Assembly: GCA_964352665.1 (NCBI GenBank)
Contig: CAYGSJ010000006.1
Span: 62,001 to 126,000, forward strand
Source: UBA1672 sp964352665
Lineage (GTDB): Bacteria > Pseudomonadota > Alphaproteobacteria > Micavibrionales > Micavibrionaceae
Direction of reading: 5' to 3'
Length of the DNA: 64,000 nucleotides
A program made the translations under genes and the position numbers. This document shows positions 18,114 through 26,294 of this stretch, one piece after another. The notes under the pieces are model-generated. The model worked only from the letters and a program-made list of their open reading frames with translations, did not search any database and was not told the origin of the DNA. Numbering within the stretch: position 1 is the stretch's first letter; every line of letters begins with the position of its first letter.

Positions 18114-18644
18114 ATGCTATACGTACAACAATCTCTGGGGCCTAACGAAGAACTTGTTCATATTGGAAAGTTTCACTGGATGTATACCGTTAGCTCCTTT
18201 ATGTCCATTTTCTGGGGGCTTTTGATGGCTATAGTGGTAATGGTCGGGGCCTTTTTTGCTTATAAATACATGGGGCGTTTACCTAGTGGCTACGGATTTA
18301 TAAAAGCTATTCCTATTATTCACCCCGGTATAAGGGCTTTTGCGTTTTTAGTTTTTATACTTGGCCTTGTTAAATTTGCACAAATGATGGTTATTAAGGC
18401 AACAACAGAAATCGCAGTTACAAACAGCCGTTTGGTATACAAGCGTGGCTTAGTTGCGCGTCATGTAGGGGAAATTAGTATAGACAGGATTGAAGGTGTT
18501 AATGTACTTCAGCCTATCTTAGGACGTATTTTTAATTATGGACGCATTATGGTGCGCGGTATGGGGGTGGGGGAGGTTTTATTGCCACCCATAGAGGACC
18601 CTATTTCGTTCCGGCGGGCGATAGAGGAGGCGAAGTCGAGATGA
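18114..18644 (+). CDS. Membrane-anchored bacterial PH-domain protein (first of pair)
   Basis: From ATG 18114 this is 176 aa. It has an N-terminal YVQQSLGPNEELVHIGKFHW segment, two transmembrane helices (about 26-52 and 70-90), and a bacterial PH (bPH_2/YdbS-like) domain: EIAVTNSRLVYKRGL, ISIDRIEGVNV, LGRIFNYGRIMVRG. An upstream ATG at 18021 keeps the frame open, but its extra 31 residues do not look like the family, so I prefer 18114. The function is unknown; such domains may sense or organise membrane stress. The stop overlaps the next gene by ATGA. Confidence 0.75.
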   Translation: MLYVQQSLGPNEELVHIGKFHWMYTVSSFMSIFWGLLMAIVVMVGAFFAYKYMGRLPSGYGFIKAIPIIHPGIRAFAFLVFILGLVKFAQMMVIKATTEIAVTNSRLVYKRGLVARHVGEISIDRIEGVNVLQPILGRIFNYGRIMVRGMGVGEVLLPPIEDPISFRRAIEEAKSR

Positions 18645-19231
18645 CCCAGAGAGCTGTGCCAGTAGGCGCAAAAGCAAGTAGGTCTGTGCAAGACCAGGAA
18701 ATTGAAAAAGTTCTGGTAAATGGTGAGGAAGTAATCTTACGCGCCGAGCTTCACAATGCTTTATATTGGAAGTCAGTGGCTGTAATTATTCTTGCGGTAT
18801 TGGTGGCCTTCTTCATTGCAGTTCCTTTAGGGGTGTTATTGGGGGTGGTGGGTGCCGTCATGCTGTGCCTCGATATTTTAACTATGCATTTCTTGCTTTT
18901 GGCTGTCACCAATAAACGTGTTTTGGCGCGTTACGGATTACTTCAGATGGATGTGGTGGATATAAGGCTCAGTAAAGTTGAAAGTATTGATCTGGAGCGC
19001 ATGTTGCCAGGTCATATTTTTGGTTATGCCAGTGTGGTTGTCATGGGAACAGGGCGTCGGCTTATTCGAGTTCCATATATAGCCAATGCTGATGCTTTTA
19101 GAAAATACTATAACGAAATGGTTTTGGCCGAAGAGGGGAATGAAGAGGCAGAGGAAGGCATAAGAAAAGATAAGGAACAAGTGGAAGAGGCTCGGGAAAA
19201 GAGTGATCGGAAAAAGAATAAAAAAATGTAA
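18641..19231 (+). CDS. Membrane-anchored bacterial PH-domain protein (second of pair)
   Basis: A 196-aa paralogue-like partner of the preceding gene, overlapping it by 4 nt. A cytosolic start with an RAELHNALYWKS segment is followed by a transmembrane hairpin (about 44-90), then a PH domain with FLLLAVTNKRVLARYGLLQ, IRLSKVESIDL and LPGHIFGYASVVVMGTG. The C-terminal 40 residues are a highly charged E/K tail likely to be helical. The two proteins probably act together. A strong terminator follows at 19258-19283. Confidence 0.75.
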   Translation: MTQRAVPVGAKASRSVQDQEIEKVLVNGEEVILRAELHNALYWKSVAVIILAVLVAFFIAVPLGVLLGVVGAVMLCLDILTMHFLLLAVTNKRVLARYGLLQMDVVDIRLSKVESIDLERMLPGHIFGYASVVVMGTGRRLIRVPYIANADAFRKYYNEMVLAEEGNEEAEEGIRKDKEQVEEAREKSDRKKNKKM

Positions 19232-19257
19232 CGATAACCTTCGTTCAGGGAATTTTT

Positions 19258-19283
19258 AAAAACAGGTTTTAAACCTGTTTTTT
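19258..19283 (+). terminator. Rho-independent terminator after PH-domain gene pair
   Basis: A perfect inverted repeat, AAAACAGGTTT against AAACCTGTTTT, ends in TTTTTT. It lies 27 nt after the stop and before ilvD. The T-run overlaps a possible weak promoter for ilvD (TATGAT about 19301-19306). Confidence 0.85.
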
Positions 19284-19338
19284 GTTTGTATAGTACGGCA
19301 GGTATGATTAAGAACAAAAATTTTAAAAGGTTAGAAAA

Positions 19339-21078
19339 ATGAGTGACAAAAAGCATTCAAATGGGTGGGACAAAAACAAGCTGGTAAGCCGCTATGTAAC
19401 GGAAGGCCCCAAATCTGCTCCGCATAGGTCGTATTACTATGCTATGGGCATGACAGAAGAGCAGATTCACCAGCCTTTGGTTGGGGTTGCTACATGTTGG
19501 AATGAGGCTGCGCCTTGTAATATTGCATTATCTCGTCAGGCGCAGGCCGTTAAAAAGGGCGTTGATAAAGCAGGTGCAACACCAAGAGAATTCACGACAA
19601 TTACAGTCACTGATGGTATCGCCATGGGGCATGAGGGCATGCGCTCTTCACTTGTATCACGTGAAGTTATTGCTGACTCAGTCGAGCTCACTATGCGCGG
19701 TCACTGTTACGACGCATTGGTTGGATTGGCTGGTTGTGACAAATCCTTGCCAGGAATGATGATGGTTATGATACGCCTTAACGTACCAAGTATTTTTATG
19801 TATGGGGGCACAATTCTCCCAGGCAAGTTTCGTGGAAAAGATGTTGATGTGGTCAATGTATTTGAGGCTGTCGGCCAACATGCAGCAGGGACCATGTCAG
19901 ATGAAGATTTACATGAATTGGAGTGCGTGGCTTGTCCTTCGGCAGGCGCTTGTGGCGGACAATTCACTGCCAATACTATGGCCTGCGTTAGTGAAGCGAT
20001 AGGTTTAGCGCTTCCTAATTCTGCGGGCGCGCCTGCACCCTATGAAAGCAGAGATGAGTATGCTGCAGCGTCGGGAGAGGCTGTGGTTGAGCTTATTCGT
20101 AACGGTGGGCCCCGCCCACGTGATATTGTTACAAAAAAATCATTGGAAAATGCAGCCGCTATTGTAGCCGCTACAGGAGGATCAACAAACGCCGCCCTTC
20201 ATTTGCCTGCTATGGCGCATGAAGCAGGCATAGAATTCAATCTTTTTGATGTTGCCGAAATCTTTAAAAAGACACCGTATATTGCAAATCTCCGTCCAGG
20301 TGGGAAATATGTAGCAAAAGATCTCTACGAGGTTGGGGGTGTTGGTGTCGTGCTGAAGGAGCTTCTGGATAATGGTTTTATCCATGGAGACTGTATCACT
20401 GTTACAGGAAAAACAATCGCAGAGAATCTCGAAGGAGTTAAATTACCAGAAGATCAGGACGTTATTTATCCTGTAAAGAATCCAATCTATCCAACTGGCG
20501 GTGTCGTAGGATTGAAGGGTAATCTGGCACCCGAAGGTGCGATTGTTAAAATTGCCGGCATGGAGAAGTTGATTTTTGAAGGTCCAGCCCGTGTTTTTGA
20601 TGGTGAAGAGGCTTGTTTTGAAGCCGTGCAGAAACGTGAGTATAAGGATGGAGATGTTCTTGTTATTCGCTATGAAGGGGCAAAAGGTGGTCCCGGTATG
20701 CGCGAAATGTTGTCTACAACTGCCGCGCTATACGGGCAAGGCACAGGAGGAAAGGTCGCCCTGATCACAGATGGCCGCTTTTCTGGCGGAACACGTGGTT
20801 TCTGCATTGGGCATGTTGGGCCTGAGGCTGCAGTTGGTGGCCCAATTGCCTTGTTAGAAAATGGTGATATTATTACAATCGATGCAGAAAATGGGACCAT
20901 CGATGTGCAGTTGTCGGATGAGCAATGGGCTGAGCGCAGGAAAAAATGGAAACCGCGCGGGACAAACTATAATTCCGGTGCTCTATACAAATATGCTCAG
21001 CTTGTGGGGCCAGCGCGTGATGGCGCGGTGACACATCCAGGAGCAAAAGAGGAAACACACATCTACGTGGACTTATAG
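19339..21078 (+). CDS. ilvD: Dihydroxy-acid dehydratase
   Basis: A 579-aa Fe-S enzyme dehydrating dihydroxy-isovalerate and dihydroxy-methylvalerate in valine, isoleucine and pantothenate synthesis. The cluster-binding Cys motifs of the IlvD/Edd family are present: NEAAPCN, GLAGCDKSLPGM and PSAGACGGQFTANTM, together with GRFSGGTRGFCIGHVGPEA near the C-terminus. Length is normal. It lies downstream of a terminator, so it has its own promoter, and just upstream of the L,D-transpeptidase gene (12-nt gap), with which it may be co-transcribed. Confidence 0.95.
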   Translation: MSDKKHSNGWDKNKLVSRYVTEGPKSAPHRSYYYAMGMTEEQIHQPLVGVATCWNEAAPCNIALSRQAQAVKKGVDKAGATPREFTTITVTDGIAMGHEGMRSSLVSREVIADSVELTMRGHCYDALVGLAGCDKSLPGMMMVMIRLNVPSIFMYGGTILPGKFRGKDVDVVNVFEAVGQHAAGTMSDEDLHELECVACPSAGACGGQFTANTMACVSEAIGLALPNSAGAPAPYESRDEYAAASGEAVVELIRNGGPRPRDIVTKKSLENAAAIVAATGGSTNAALHLPAMAHEAGIEFNLFDVAEIFKKTPYIANLRPGGKYVAKDLYEVGGVGVVLKELLDNGFIHGDCITVTGKTIAENLEGVKLPEDQDVIYPVKNPIYPTGGVVGLKGNLAPEGAIVKIAGMEKLIFEGPARVFDGEEACFEAVQKREYKDGDVLVIRYEGAKGGPGMREMLSTTAALYGQGTGGKVALITDGRFSGGTRGFCIGHVGPEAAVGGPIALLENGDIITIDAENGTIDVQLSDEQWAERRKKWKPRGTNYNSGALYKYAQLVGPARDGAVTHPGAKEETHIYVDL

Positions 21079-21090
21079 GCTGAGATCTTT

Positions 21091-22671
21091 ATGAGCATAA
21101 GACAAAAAATATGTTTCTTTTTGGTAGTTGGCTTATGCAATTTATTAATTAATCCAGGTATTGCACAGGCCAAGGTGCTTGTCGATGCTGATGCTATCAG
21201 TAGCTTTTATGAAGAGCGACAGGGAGAGCCTTTATGGTTTAAAGGTAGATCTTTAAATCAAAAGGGCAGAGACTTGCTGTTTTTAATTGAGAATTCATGG
21301 CAGAACGGTCTAAAGCCTAAGGCCTATCATCTTGAAACAATTAAAGGCATATATGCAGGAAACGATTTCAGCAAAGATCTGGATGAGAACAGAATGCTCG
21401 AAGTCGAGTTGTTGCTCACAGATGCTTATATTAGGCACTTTAGAGACCTGAGCGGCATGCGTATTCGCGCTCTGGATATGGACTTAAATCCGGAACATTG
21501 GAGGCAGCCCGTTTCAATTCGTGATGCGCTGGAGACGCTAAAGGATGATGTAAATATAATACGTCTTTTTAAGTCCATAGAGCCCCAGACAAAGACATAT
21601 CAAGCACTAAAATCCGAACTTATTCGCTTGGTTGAAGAGCGGTCATATGTTGGAGCGTCGCCACAGAAGATTTTTTTTGAAACAGTGGCCCTGCCTGGTA
21701 GGGGGTATAATAATATCCCTAGACTCCGACAGAGAATGGGCTTGAAGGATGTACCTGAAGAAAAGAAATACATGTATGACCCTGATCTTGTGGAGGCGGT
21801 TAAAAAGTTTCAGTTAAAAGAAGGTCTTGTGCCGGACGGAGTGATTGGGAAGATGACTCTGAGTGCTATGAATAGGGGGGCACAAGACAAAATTAACCAG
21901 ATCATTGTAAATATGGAACGTCTTCGTTGGGTTCATGATAAAAAGCCCGAGCGCTTTATTATTGTTAATATTCCGTCTGCAATGCTTTGGGCTATCGATA
22001 AGGGGGCTGTCAGGTTTCAGATGCCTGTTATTGTCGGGCGAGAGGAAAGGCAGACAAACATATTTGTAACATCTATTCACGGGGTTAGGTTTCATCCAGA
22101 TTGGACGGTTCCACCAACAATTAAAAAAGAAGATATTGTCCCCCATTTACAAGAAAACCCGAACTATTTGGCCGATAAGGGAATGGAGCTTTTTAATGGG
22201 TATGGGGCTGAGGCGTTAACAATAGACCCAAGTATTATTGATTGGAATAGTATTAGTGAAGCGGAATTGGAAGCATTAAAGCTGGTTCAGATTCCAGGAG
22301 CCCATAACCCCCTAGGTATGATAAGAATTTTGATGCCTAATCGGTACAATATTTACTTACATGATACGAATGAAAAATCCTTGTTTAATGCATCAAGTAG
22401 AGCACTTTCTTCGGGGTGTATCAGGATGAAAGATCCGGAAAAAGTAGCCATGTTTGTTCTGGAAAAGAAAGGCGGCTGGGATCAGCGGCAATTTAATGTT
22501 GTCATGTCCGAGGATAAGACAAGAGACATATACACAGACGAGAATATGCCAGTATATATCATGTATTACACGGTGTGGCTTGGGGATAACGATAGGGTTA
22601 ACTATGGAATAGATGTTTACGGGCGTGATAAGAAACTTCTGCAACTATTAGAAAAACTTGACGAATTATAG
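21091..22671 (+). CDS. L,D-transpeptidase with peptidoglycan-binding domain (YcbB/LdtD-like)
   Basis: A 526-aa protein. Signal peptide about 1-27 (cleavage after A-Q-A). The scaffold domain includes EERQGEPLWFKG. A PG_binding_1 motif lies at about 233-252 (VKKFQLKEGLVPDGVIGKMT). The YkuD catalytic domain has His in IYLHDTNEKS and the nucleophile motif ALSSGCIRM. It forms 3-3 peptide cross-links in periplasmic peptidoglycan. The architecture matches YcbB/LdtD. The next gene on the strand encodes another peptidoglycan-type exported protein. Confidence 0.9.
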   Translation: MSIRQKICFFLVVGLCNLLINPGIAQAKVLVDADAISSFYEERQGEPLWFKGRSLNQKGRDLLFLIENSWQNGLKPKAYHLETIKGIYAGNDFSKDLDENRMLEVELLLTDAYIRHFRDLSGMRIRALDMDLNPEHWRQPVSIRDALETLKDDVNIIRLFKSIEPQTKTYQALKSELIRLVEERSYVGASPQKIFFETVALPGRGYNNIPRLRQRMGLKDVPEEKKYMYDPDLVEAVKKFQLKEGLVPDGVIGKMTLSAMNRGAQDKINQIIVNMERLRWVHDKKPERFIIVNIPSAMLWAIDKGAVRFQMPVIVGREERQTNIFVTSIHGVRFHPDWTVPPTIKKEDIVPHLQENPNYLADKGMELFNGYGAEALTIDPSIIDWNSISEAELEALKLVQIPGAHNPLGMIRILMPNRYNIYLHDTNEKSLFNASSRALSSGCIRMKDPEKVAMFVLEKKGGWDQRQFNVVMSEDKTRDIYTDENMPVYIMYYTVWLGDNDRVNYGIDVYGRDKKLLQLLEKLDEL

Positions 22672-22716
22672 TTTTTAAGGGATAATGTACGTAAGCAAGT
22701 ATGTGTTGTGGATTAG

Positions 22717-22747
22717 TTCTGTCCACAGTCTGTGTAGACGGACAGAA
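22717..22747 (+). repeat. Bulged perfect-arm hairpin downstream of the L,D-transpeptidase gene
   Basis: TTCTGTCC (22717-22724) pairs perfectly with GGACAGAA (22740-22747). An inner GTCT-gtgt-AGAC hairpin is offset by three unpaired bases. No T-tract follows, so it is not a standard terminator. A second hairpin, GTAGAAC (22790-22796)/GTTCTAC (22802-22808), lies 40 nt further on, before the DUF882 gene. Confidence 0.5.
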
Positions 22748-22862
22748 GGTTCCGTAAAAATTCTTTCTTTACTCAATTTTGAAACTGTTGTAGAACTCGG
22801 TGTTCTACGCGGGATTGGATTTTATAAATTTATTTTTCGTGTAGGGAGTATATGAGGTCGAT

Positions 22863-23459
22863 ATGGCGAGTAACTTTTTTACAACGAATACATCTGACGG
22901 CCAGCTGGACTCACAGCGGCGTGATCTTTTGAAAATTGGTGCTGCCGGAATTATCAGCTCTTTAGTGCCTTTAGTGTCTGCAACGGATGTTTTGGCGGCG
23001 AATAATTCATCTACTTGGAAAATAGCGTTTCGTCATGCACATACGGGCGAAAGTTTCTCCGGTGTTTATCGTGTTGGTGACAAGTATTTGCCGGAGGCAT
23101 TTGAGCGTTTGAATTATGTCCTTCGTGATTTCCGTACAAATGAAGTTTTTCCTATGGATCCTCATGTCGTTGATATCCTGTCGATAGTGCATAGAAAAAT
23201 CGGTGCAAGAAACCCTTACCATGTCCTGTCTGGCTATCGTAGCCCAAAGACTAACGCGATGTTGGGCAGGAAAACATCGGGTGTGGCCTCCAATTCATTC
23301 CATATGTATGGTCAGGCGGTAGATATAAGAATTCCTGGATACAGTACGAAGCAGCTTAGAAATACAGCAAAATCACTACAGGCTGGCGGTGTGGGTTATT
23401 ATCCGCGCAGTAACTTTGTTCATGTTGATACAGGCAAAGTACGGACTTGGGCTTCGTAG
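22863..23459 (+). CDS. Tat-exported DUF882/peptidase M15-like protein (YcbK family)
   Basis: A 198-aa protein with a twin-arginine signal (SQRRDLLKIGAAGIISS). The DUF882/M15_2 domain follows, with zinc-type motif SFHMYGQAVDIRI (His and Asp) and a late His in FVHVDTG. These ligands match D-alanyl-D-alanine carboxypeptidase-like metalloenzymes of the YcbK group, so a periplasmic peptidoglycan peptidase is likely. YcbK lies next to an YcbB-type L,D-transpeptidase here as in enterobacteria. GAGG precedes the ATG. A strong terminator lies 26 nt after the stop. Confidence 0.85.
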   Translation: MASNFFTTNTSDGQLDSQRRDLLKIGAAGIISSLVPLVSATDVLAANNSSTWKIAFRHAHTGESFSGVYRVGDKYLPEAFERLNYVLRDFRTNEVFPMDPHVVDILSIVHRKIGARNPYHVLSGYRSPKTNAMLGRKTSGVASNSFHMYGQAVDIRIPGYSTKQLRNTAKSLQAGGVGYYPRSNFVHVDTGKVRTWAS

Positions 23460-23484
23460 GGGGATAAATCGATAGATTTAGGAA

Positions 23485-23515
23485 AAGGAGCCTGTTAGGC
23501 TCCTTAGTTGTTTTT
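23485..23515 (+). terminator. Rho-independent terminator after the DUF882 gene
   Basis: AAGGAGCC (23485-23492) pairs with GGCTCCTT (23498-23505), with a 5-nt loop, followed by AGTTGTTTTT. It separates the peptidoglycan genes from folK-folP. Confidence 0.88.
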
Positions 23516-23528
23516 AAGAGGAAAATCT

Positions 23529-24059
23529 ATGATTTTGATTGGGTTAGGTGCGAATTTAGAGGGTGCTTTTGGTACGCCTGAACAGTCTTTGCAGTCGTGT
23601 TCCGCGCATTTAGCCAGCAGGGGGGTGTTCATTTCGAAATCATCAAACATCTGGAAATCAGCACCCGTACCAGTTTCTGACCAACCATGGTATCGGAATG
23701 CAATTTGTAGGGTTGAAACCAGCCTTTCTCCAGAGGATTTACTGACGGCATTCAATTATGTGGAGAAAGAGGCAGGGCGTGTCAGAAATGCTCTTAATGA
23801 GGCACGGGTGCTTGATCTTGATATTATTTGTTATGATGGGGAAATTCTTGAGAGCTCCCTACTGTCCCTACCGCATCCACGTATGCATGAACGAGCCTTT
23901 GTGCTCTTTCCGTTACAGGAAGTGGCGCCAAATTGGCGACATGTACGTCTGGATAAGACGGTGGATGAAATGATTAGAGATTTGTCATTGGATCAGAAAA
24001 TAGAACGTATTGATAATTCTTCTCTAAAATCCACATATGGGGATAAAAAGGCAGTATGA
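23529..24059 (+). CDS. folK: 2-amino-4-hydroxy-6-hydroxymethyldihydropteridine pyrophosphokinase
   Basis: A 176-aa HPPK transferring pyrophosphate from ATP to hydroxymethyl-dihydropterin in folate synthesis. GLGANLEG start, VRNALNEARVLDLDIICYDG metal and substrate motif, and LPHPRMHERAFVLFPL. I choose ATG 23529 (GAGGA 6 nt upstream) over a TTG at 23508 that would sit inside the terminator T-run. The stop overlaps folP by 4 nt (ATGA), so the two consecutive pathway enzymes are coupled. Confidence 0.93.
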   Translation: MILIGLGANLEGAFGTPEQSLQSCSAHLASRGVFISKSSNIWKSAPVPVSDQPWYRNAICRVETSLSPEDLLTAFNYVEKEAGRVRNALNEARVLDLDIICYDGEILESSLLSLPHPRMHERAFVLFPLQEVAPNWRHVRLDKTVDEMIRDLSLDQKIERIDNSSLKSTYGDKKAV

Positions 24060-24883
24060 AAGATATAATTTCAAAAATCAAAGACGGTGCTCCGCTCGTT
24101 ATGGGGGTTGTTAATGTGACCCCCGATAGTTTTTCTGATGGAGGAGAGTTTTATACTAGTGAAATGGCTATAGCCCATGGGCTATCACTCTTGGACGAGG
24201 GCGCAGATATTCTTGATATAGGCGGAGAATCCACAAGGCCAGGCGCAGATATTATGTCTGTGGAAGAAGAGCTTAATAGGGTAATACCAGTATTAGAAGG
24301 GCTGAAAGATAAAGCACAGTTTATTTCTATAGATACGCGTAATGCGGCCACGATGAAATCTGCAATAGAAGCTGGCGCCAATATTGTGAACGATGTAAGC
24401 GCTCTAACACACGATAAAAAATCTGTTGAGGTGATATCTGCGAGTGGCATGCCGGTTTGTCTTATGCACATGCGAGGTAAGCCCCAGACAATGCAATCCC
24501 AGCCTCAATATGAAGATGTCGTGGCAGAAATACTATCTTACCTTCAGGAGCGAATAGAATTTTGTATAAAAAACAGGATTTCTGCTGACCGCATCATAAT
24601 TGATCCCGGTATTGGTTTTGGTAAGACTGTTGAACATAATCTATCTCTATTGCACAATATCAATAAATTCCAGAGCTTGGGATGTCCGGTAATGCTTGGT
24701 GTGTCCCGTAAAAGCTTTATAGGGAGTATTGCCGGTGAAAATGATCCTCAAAACAGGCTTTCAGGGTCTATCGCGGCGGCATTATTTGGTGTTGAGCGAG
24801 GCGTTCAAATAGTTCGAGTTCATGACGTTAAGGAAACGAAGCAGGCGCTTGCCGTTTATCAGGCCATATCAAGCGCATTTTAG
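24056..24883 (+). CDS. folP: Dihydropteroate synthase
   Basis: A 275-aa enzyme joining the pterin pyrophosphate made by FolK to p-aminobenzoate; target class of sulfonamides. Motifs: MGVVNVTPDSFSDGG, DIGGESTRPGA, NDVSALT and the late DPGIGFGKTVEHN and GVSRKSFIG. TIM-barrel length is normal. The 3' end overlaps the convergent histidine phosphatase gene by 15 nt. Confidence 0.95.
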   Translation: MKDIISKIKDGAPLVMGVVNVTPDSFSDGGEFYTSEMAIAHGLSLLDEGADILDIGGESTRPGADIMSVEEELNRVIPVLEGLKDKAQFISIDTRNAATMKSAIEAGANIVNDVSALTHDKKSVEVISASGMPVCLMHMRGKPQTMQSQPQYEDVVAEILSYLQERIEFCIKNRISADRIIIDPGIGFGKTVEHNLSLLHNINKFQSLGCPVMLGVSRKSFIGSIAGENDPQNRLSGSIAAALFGVERGVQIVRVHDVKETKQALAVYQAISSAF

Positions 24884-25495
24884 TATTTTGCTTTGGTGGA
24901 AAACTTCTGATTTTAGGCGTGTGCCGCATTCCTCGTATGACCATACATGCCATGGAAAAGTTTCGATATCAGCGGGTTGAAACTCGTATAAGTGACAGTT
25001 TTTAAATATACCGGGCGTATGAAGACCGTATATACCACCAAGGCCGCGAAATACGCCGCCATGACTGACAATTAGGATAGGCCCCTCATGCTTACTCAGG
25101 TTATTGATTTTGCCGCGTTTAATGCGACTGCAAAAATCAGTGAAGGTTTCACCATTCGGGGGTGTGGGCCATCCTGTCAGTAATTCATCACAGACCTCGT
25201 AAGGGACACCTTCCCAGTCTCCGGCATGTAATTCAGCTAAATCCGGGTCTTCATAAATGGGAACATTAAGTGCTTCATTAATAATCCTGGCAGTCTCACG
25301 GGCACGGGAAAGATTACTGTGTACAATGATGCTGGGCCTTATCTCAAGCTTAAGAACAATATCTTGAACGCTTTGTGCTTGATTGCGTCCGTTATCGGTT
25401 AAGGGAGAATCCATACTGCCTGCCATGATACGATCCCGATTTGCCTCGGTTTCACCGTGTCTTATCATATAAAAATGTTTAGCTGGTAATGGCAT
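24869..25495 (-). CDS. Histidine phosphatase superfamily protein (phosphoglycerate-mutase-like)
   Basis: A 208-aa protein with the RHGE phosphohistidine motif (YMIRHGETEANRDRIMAG), SNLSRARETARI and the second catalytic His in IVSHGGVFRGL. It is likely a cofactor-independent broad phosphatase (GpmB/CobC/PhoE-like) rather than a glycolytic mutase; the substrate is not deducible. It is the last gene of a minus-strand trio with aspartate dehydrogenase and an Ldh_2 dehydrogenase. AAGGA precedes the ATG. Confidence 0.85.
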   Translation of the reverse strand: MPLPAKHFYMIRHGETEANRDRIMAGSMDSPLTDNGRNQAQSVQDIVLKLEIRPSIIVHSNLSRARETARIINEALNVPIYEDPDLAELHAGDWEGVPYEVCDELLTGWPTPPNGETFTDFCSRIKRGKINNLSKHEGPILIVSHGGVFRGLGGIYGLHTPGIFKNCHLYEFQPADIETFPWHVWSYEECGTRLKSEVFHQSKILKCA

Positions 25496-25508
25496 TTCAT
25501 TATATTCC

Positions 25509-26294
25509 TTAGGATATTTTTAGCGCTGAACTCATGTCACGCAATGTTGATACAATACTCTGCGCTGCAAGAACAGAGCTTTTGGGGTTATTTGGGTCGG
25601 GCATGTTTTCTATTCGTGATGTCATAGTAGAATACTGGCTTTTTACAGTGATTTCATGTGTGTTTCCTGTGGCTTCAGGATCTGCCCATATTTCCACGCG
25701 GGTGTCATTCGCGCCTATTCCGGCCAGACTCAATGTCGCAGCAACATTTATGTTTGCCGGGAATCCGTGGGATGCTTCCAGCGCGTTGCCTTCAAATAGT
25801 ATAGTTTTTTGCTTTATTTCGGACAGATTAATATTGTTTTTCTCTATATAAGGGGCGTCTGAAAACCCTGAAGGTTTTTTTGTTGAGGTAATCTGGGCGC
25901 TTTCTATCCCCATTTCCTTCATAGCTTTTACACCATCTAATCCACAGAGTGCACCAGAAGGAAGATAAGCATTGCCGCGTGATTTTTTGTGCGCTTCCAT
26001 GATCTGTGGATAAATAAGAAGCGCAGCACTGCTGATAAAAACAATATCCTTACCTGCAGCAAAAACTTTTTCAGCAAGCGCAGGGACGATGTCGGCGGGA
26101 AGGCATTCAATAATGATATCCGAGCCTTCAACCAAAGCATCAAAATCTACATTTTCAACGTCAAAAGTGTTGTTTGAGTAAGGGTCGGAAACAAGCCCCA
26201 GTTTAAACCCGTTAATACCGCGCTCGCTAACAAGAGCACGTGCGACTGCGCTTCCTATTGCACCTACTCCGGCAATGCCAACGTTTTTTATCAT
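25509..26294 (-). CDS. L-aspartate dehydrogenase-like protein (NadX/DUF108 family)
   Basis: A 261-aa NAD(P)-binding protein. N-terminal Rossmann loop GIAGVGAIGSAVARAL; family motifs YLPSGALCGLDGVKA, TSTKKPSGF, LFEGNALEASHGFPANINVAATLSLAG, and NTHEI with the late conserved His. Members oxidise aspartate to iminoaspartate (for NAD synthesis with NadA) or run reductively. No nadA or nadC is adjacent here. Its ATG overlaps the stop of the upstream Ldh_2 gene by 4 nt and the phosphatase gene follows after 13 nt, so a catabolic or redox module is possible. Confidence 0.82.
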   Translation of the reverse strand: MIKNVGIAGVGAIGSAVARALVSERGINGFKLGLVSDPYSNNTFDVENVDFDALVEGSDIIIECLPADIVPALAEKVFAAGKDIVFISSAALLIYPQIMEAHKKSRGNAYLPSGALCGLDGVKAMKEMGIESAQITSTKKPSGFSDAPYIEKNNINLSEIKQKTILFEGNALEASHGFPANINVAATLSLAGIGANDTRVEIWADPEATGNTHEITVKSQYSTMTSRIENMPDPNNPKSSVLAAQSIVSTLRDMSSALKIS

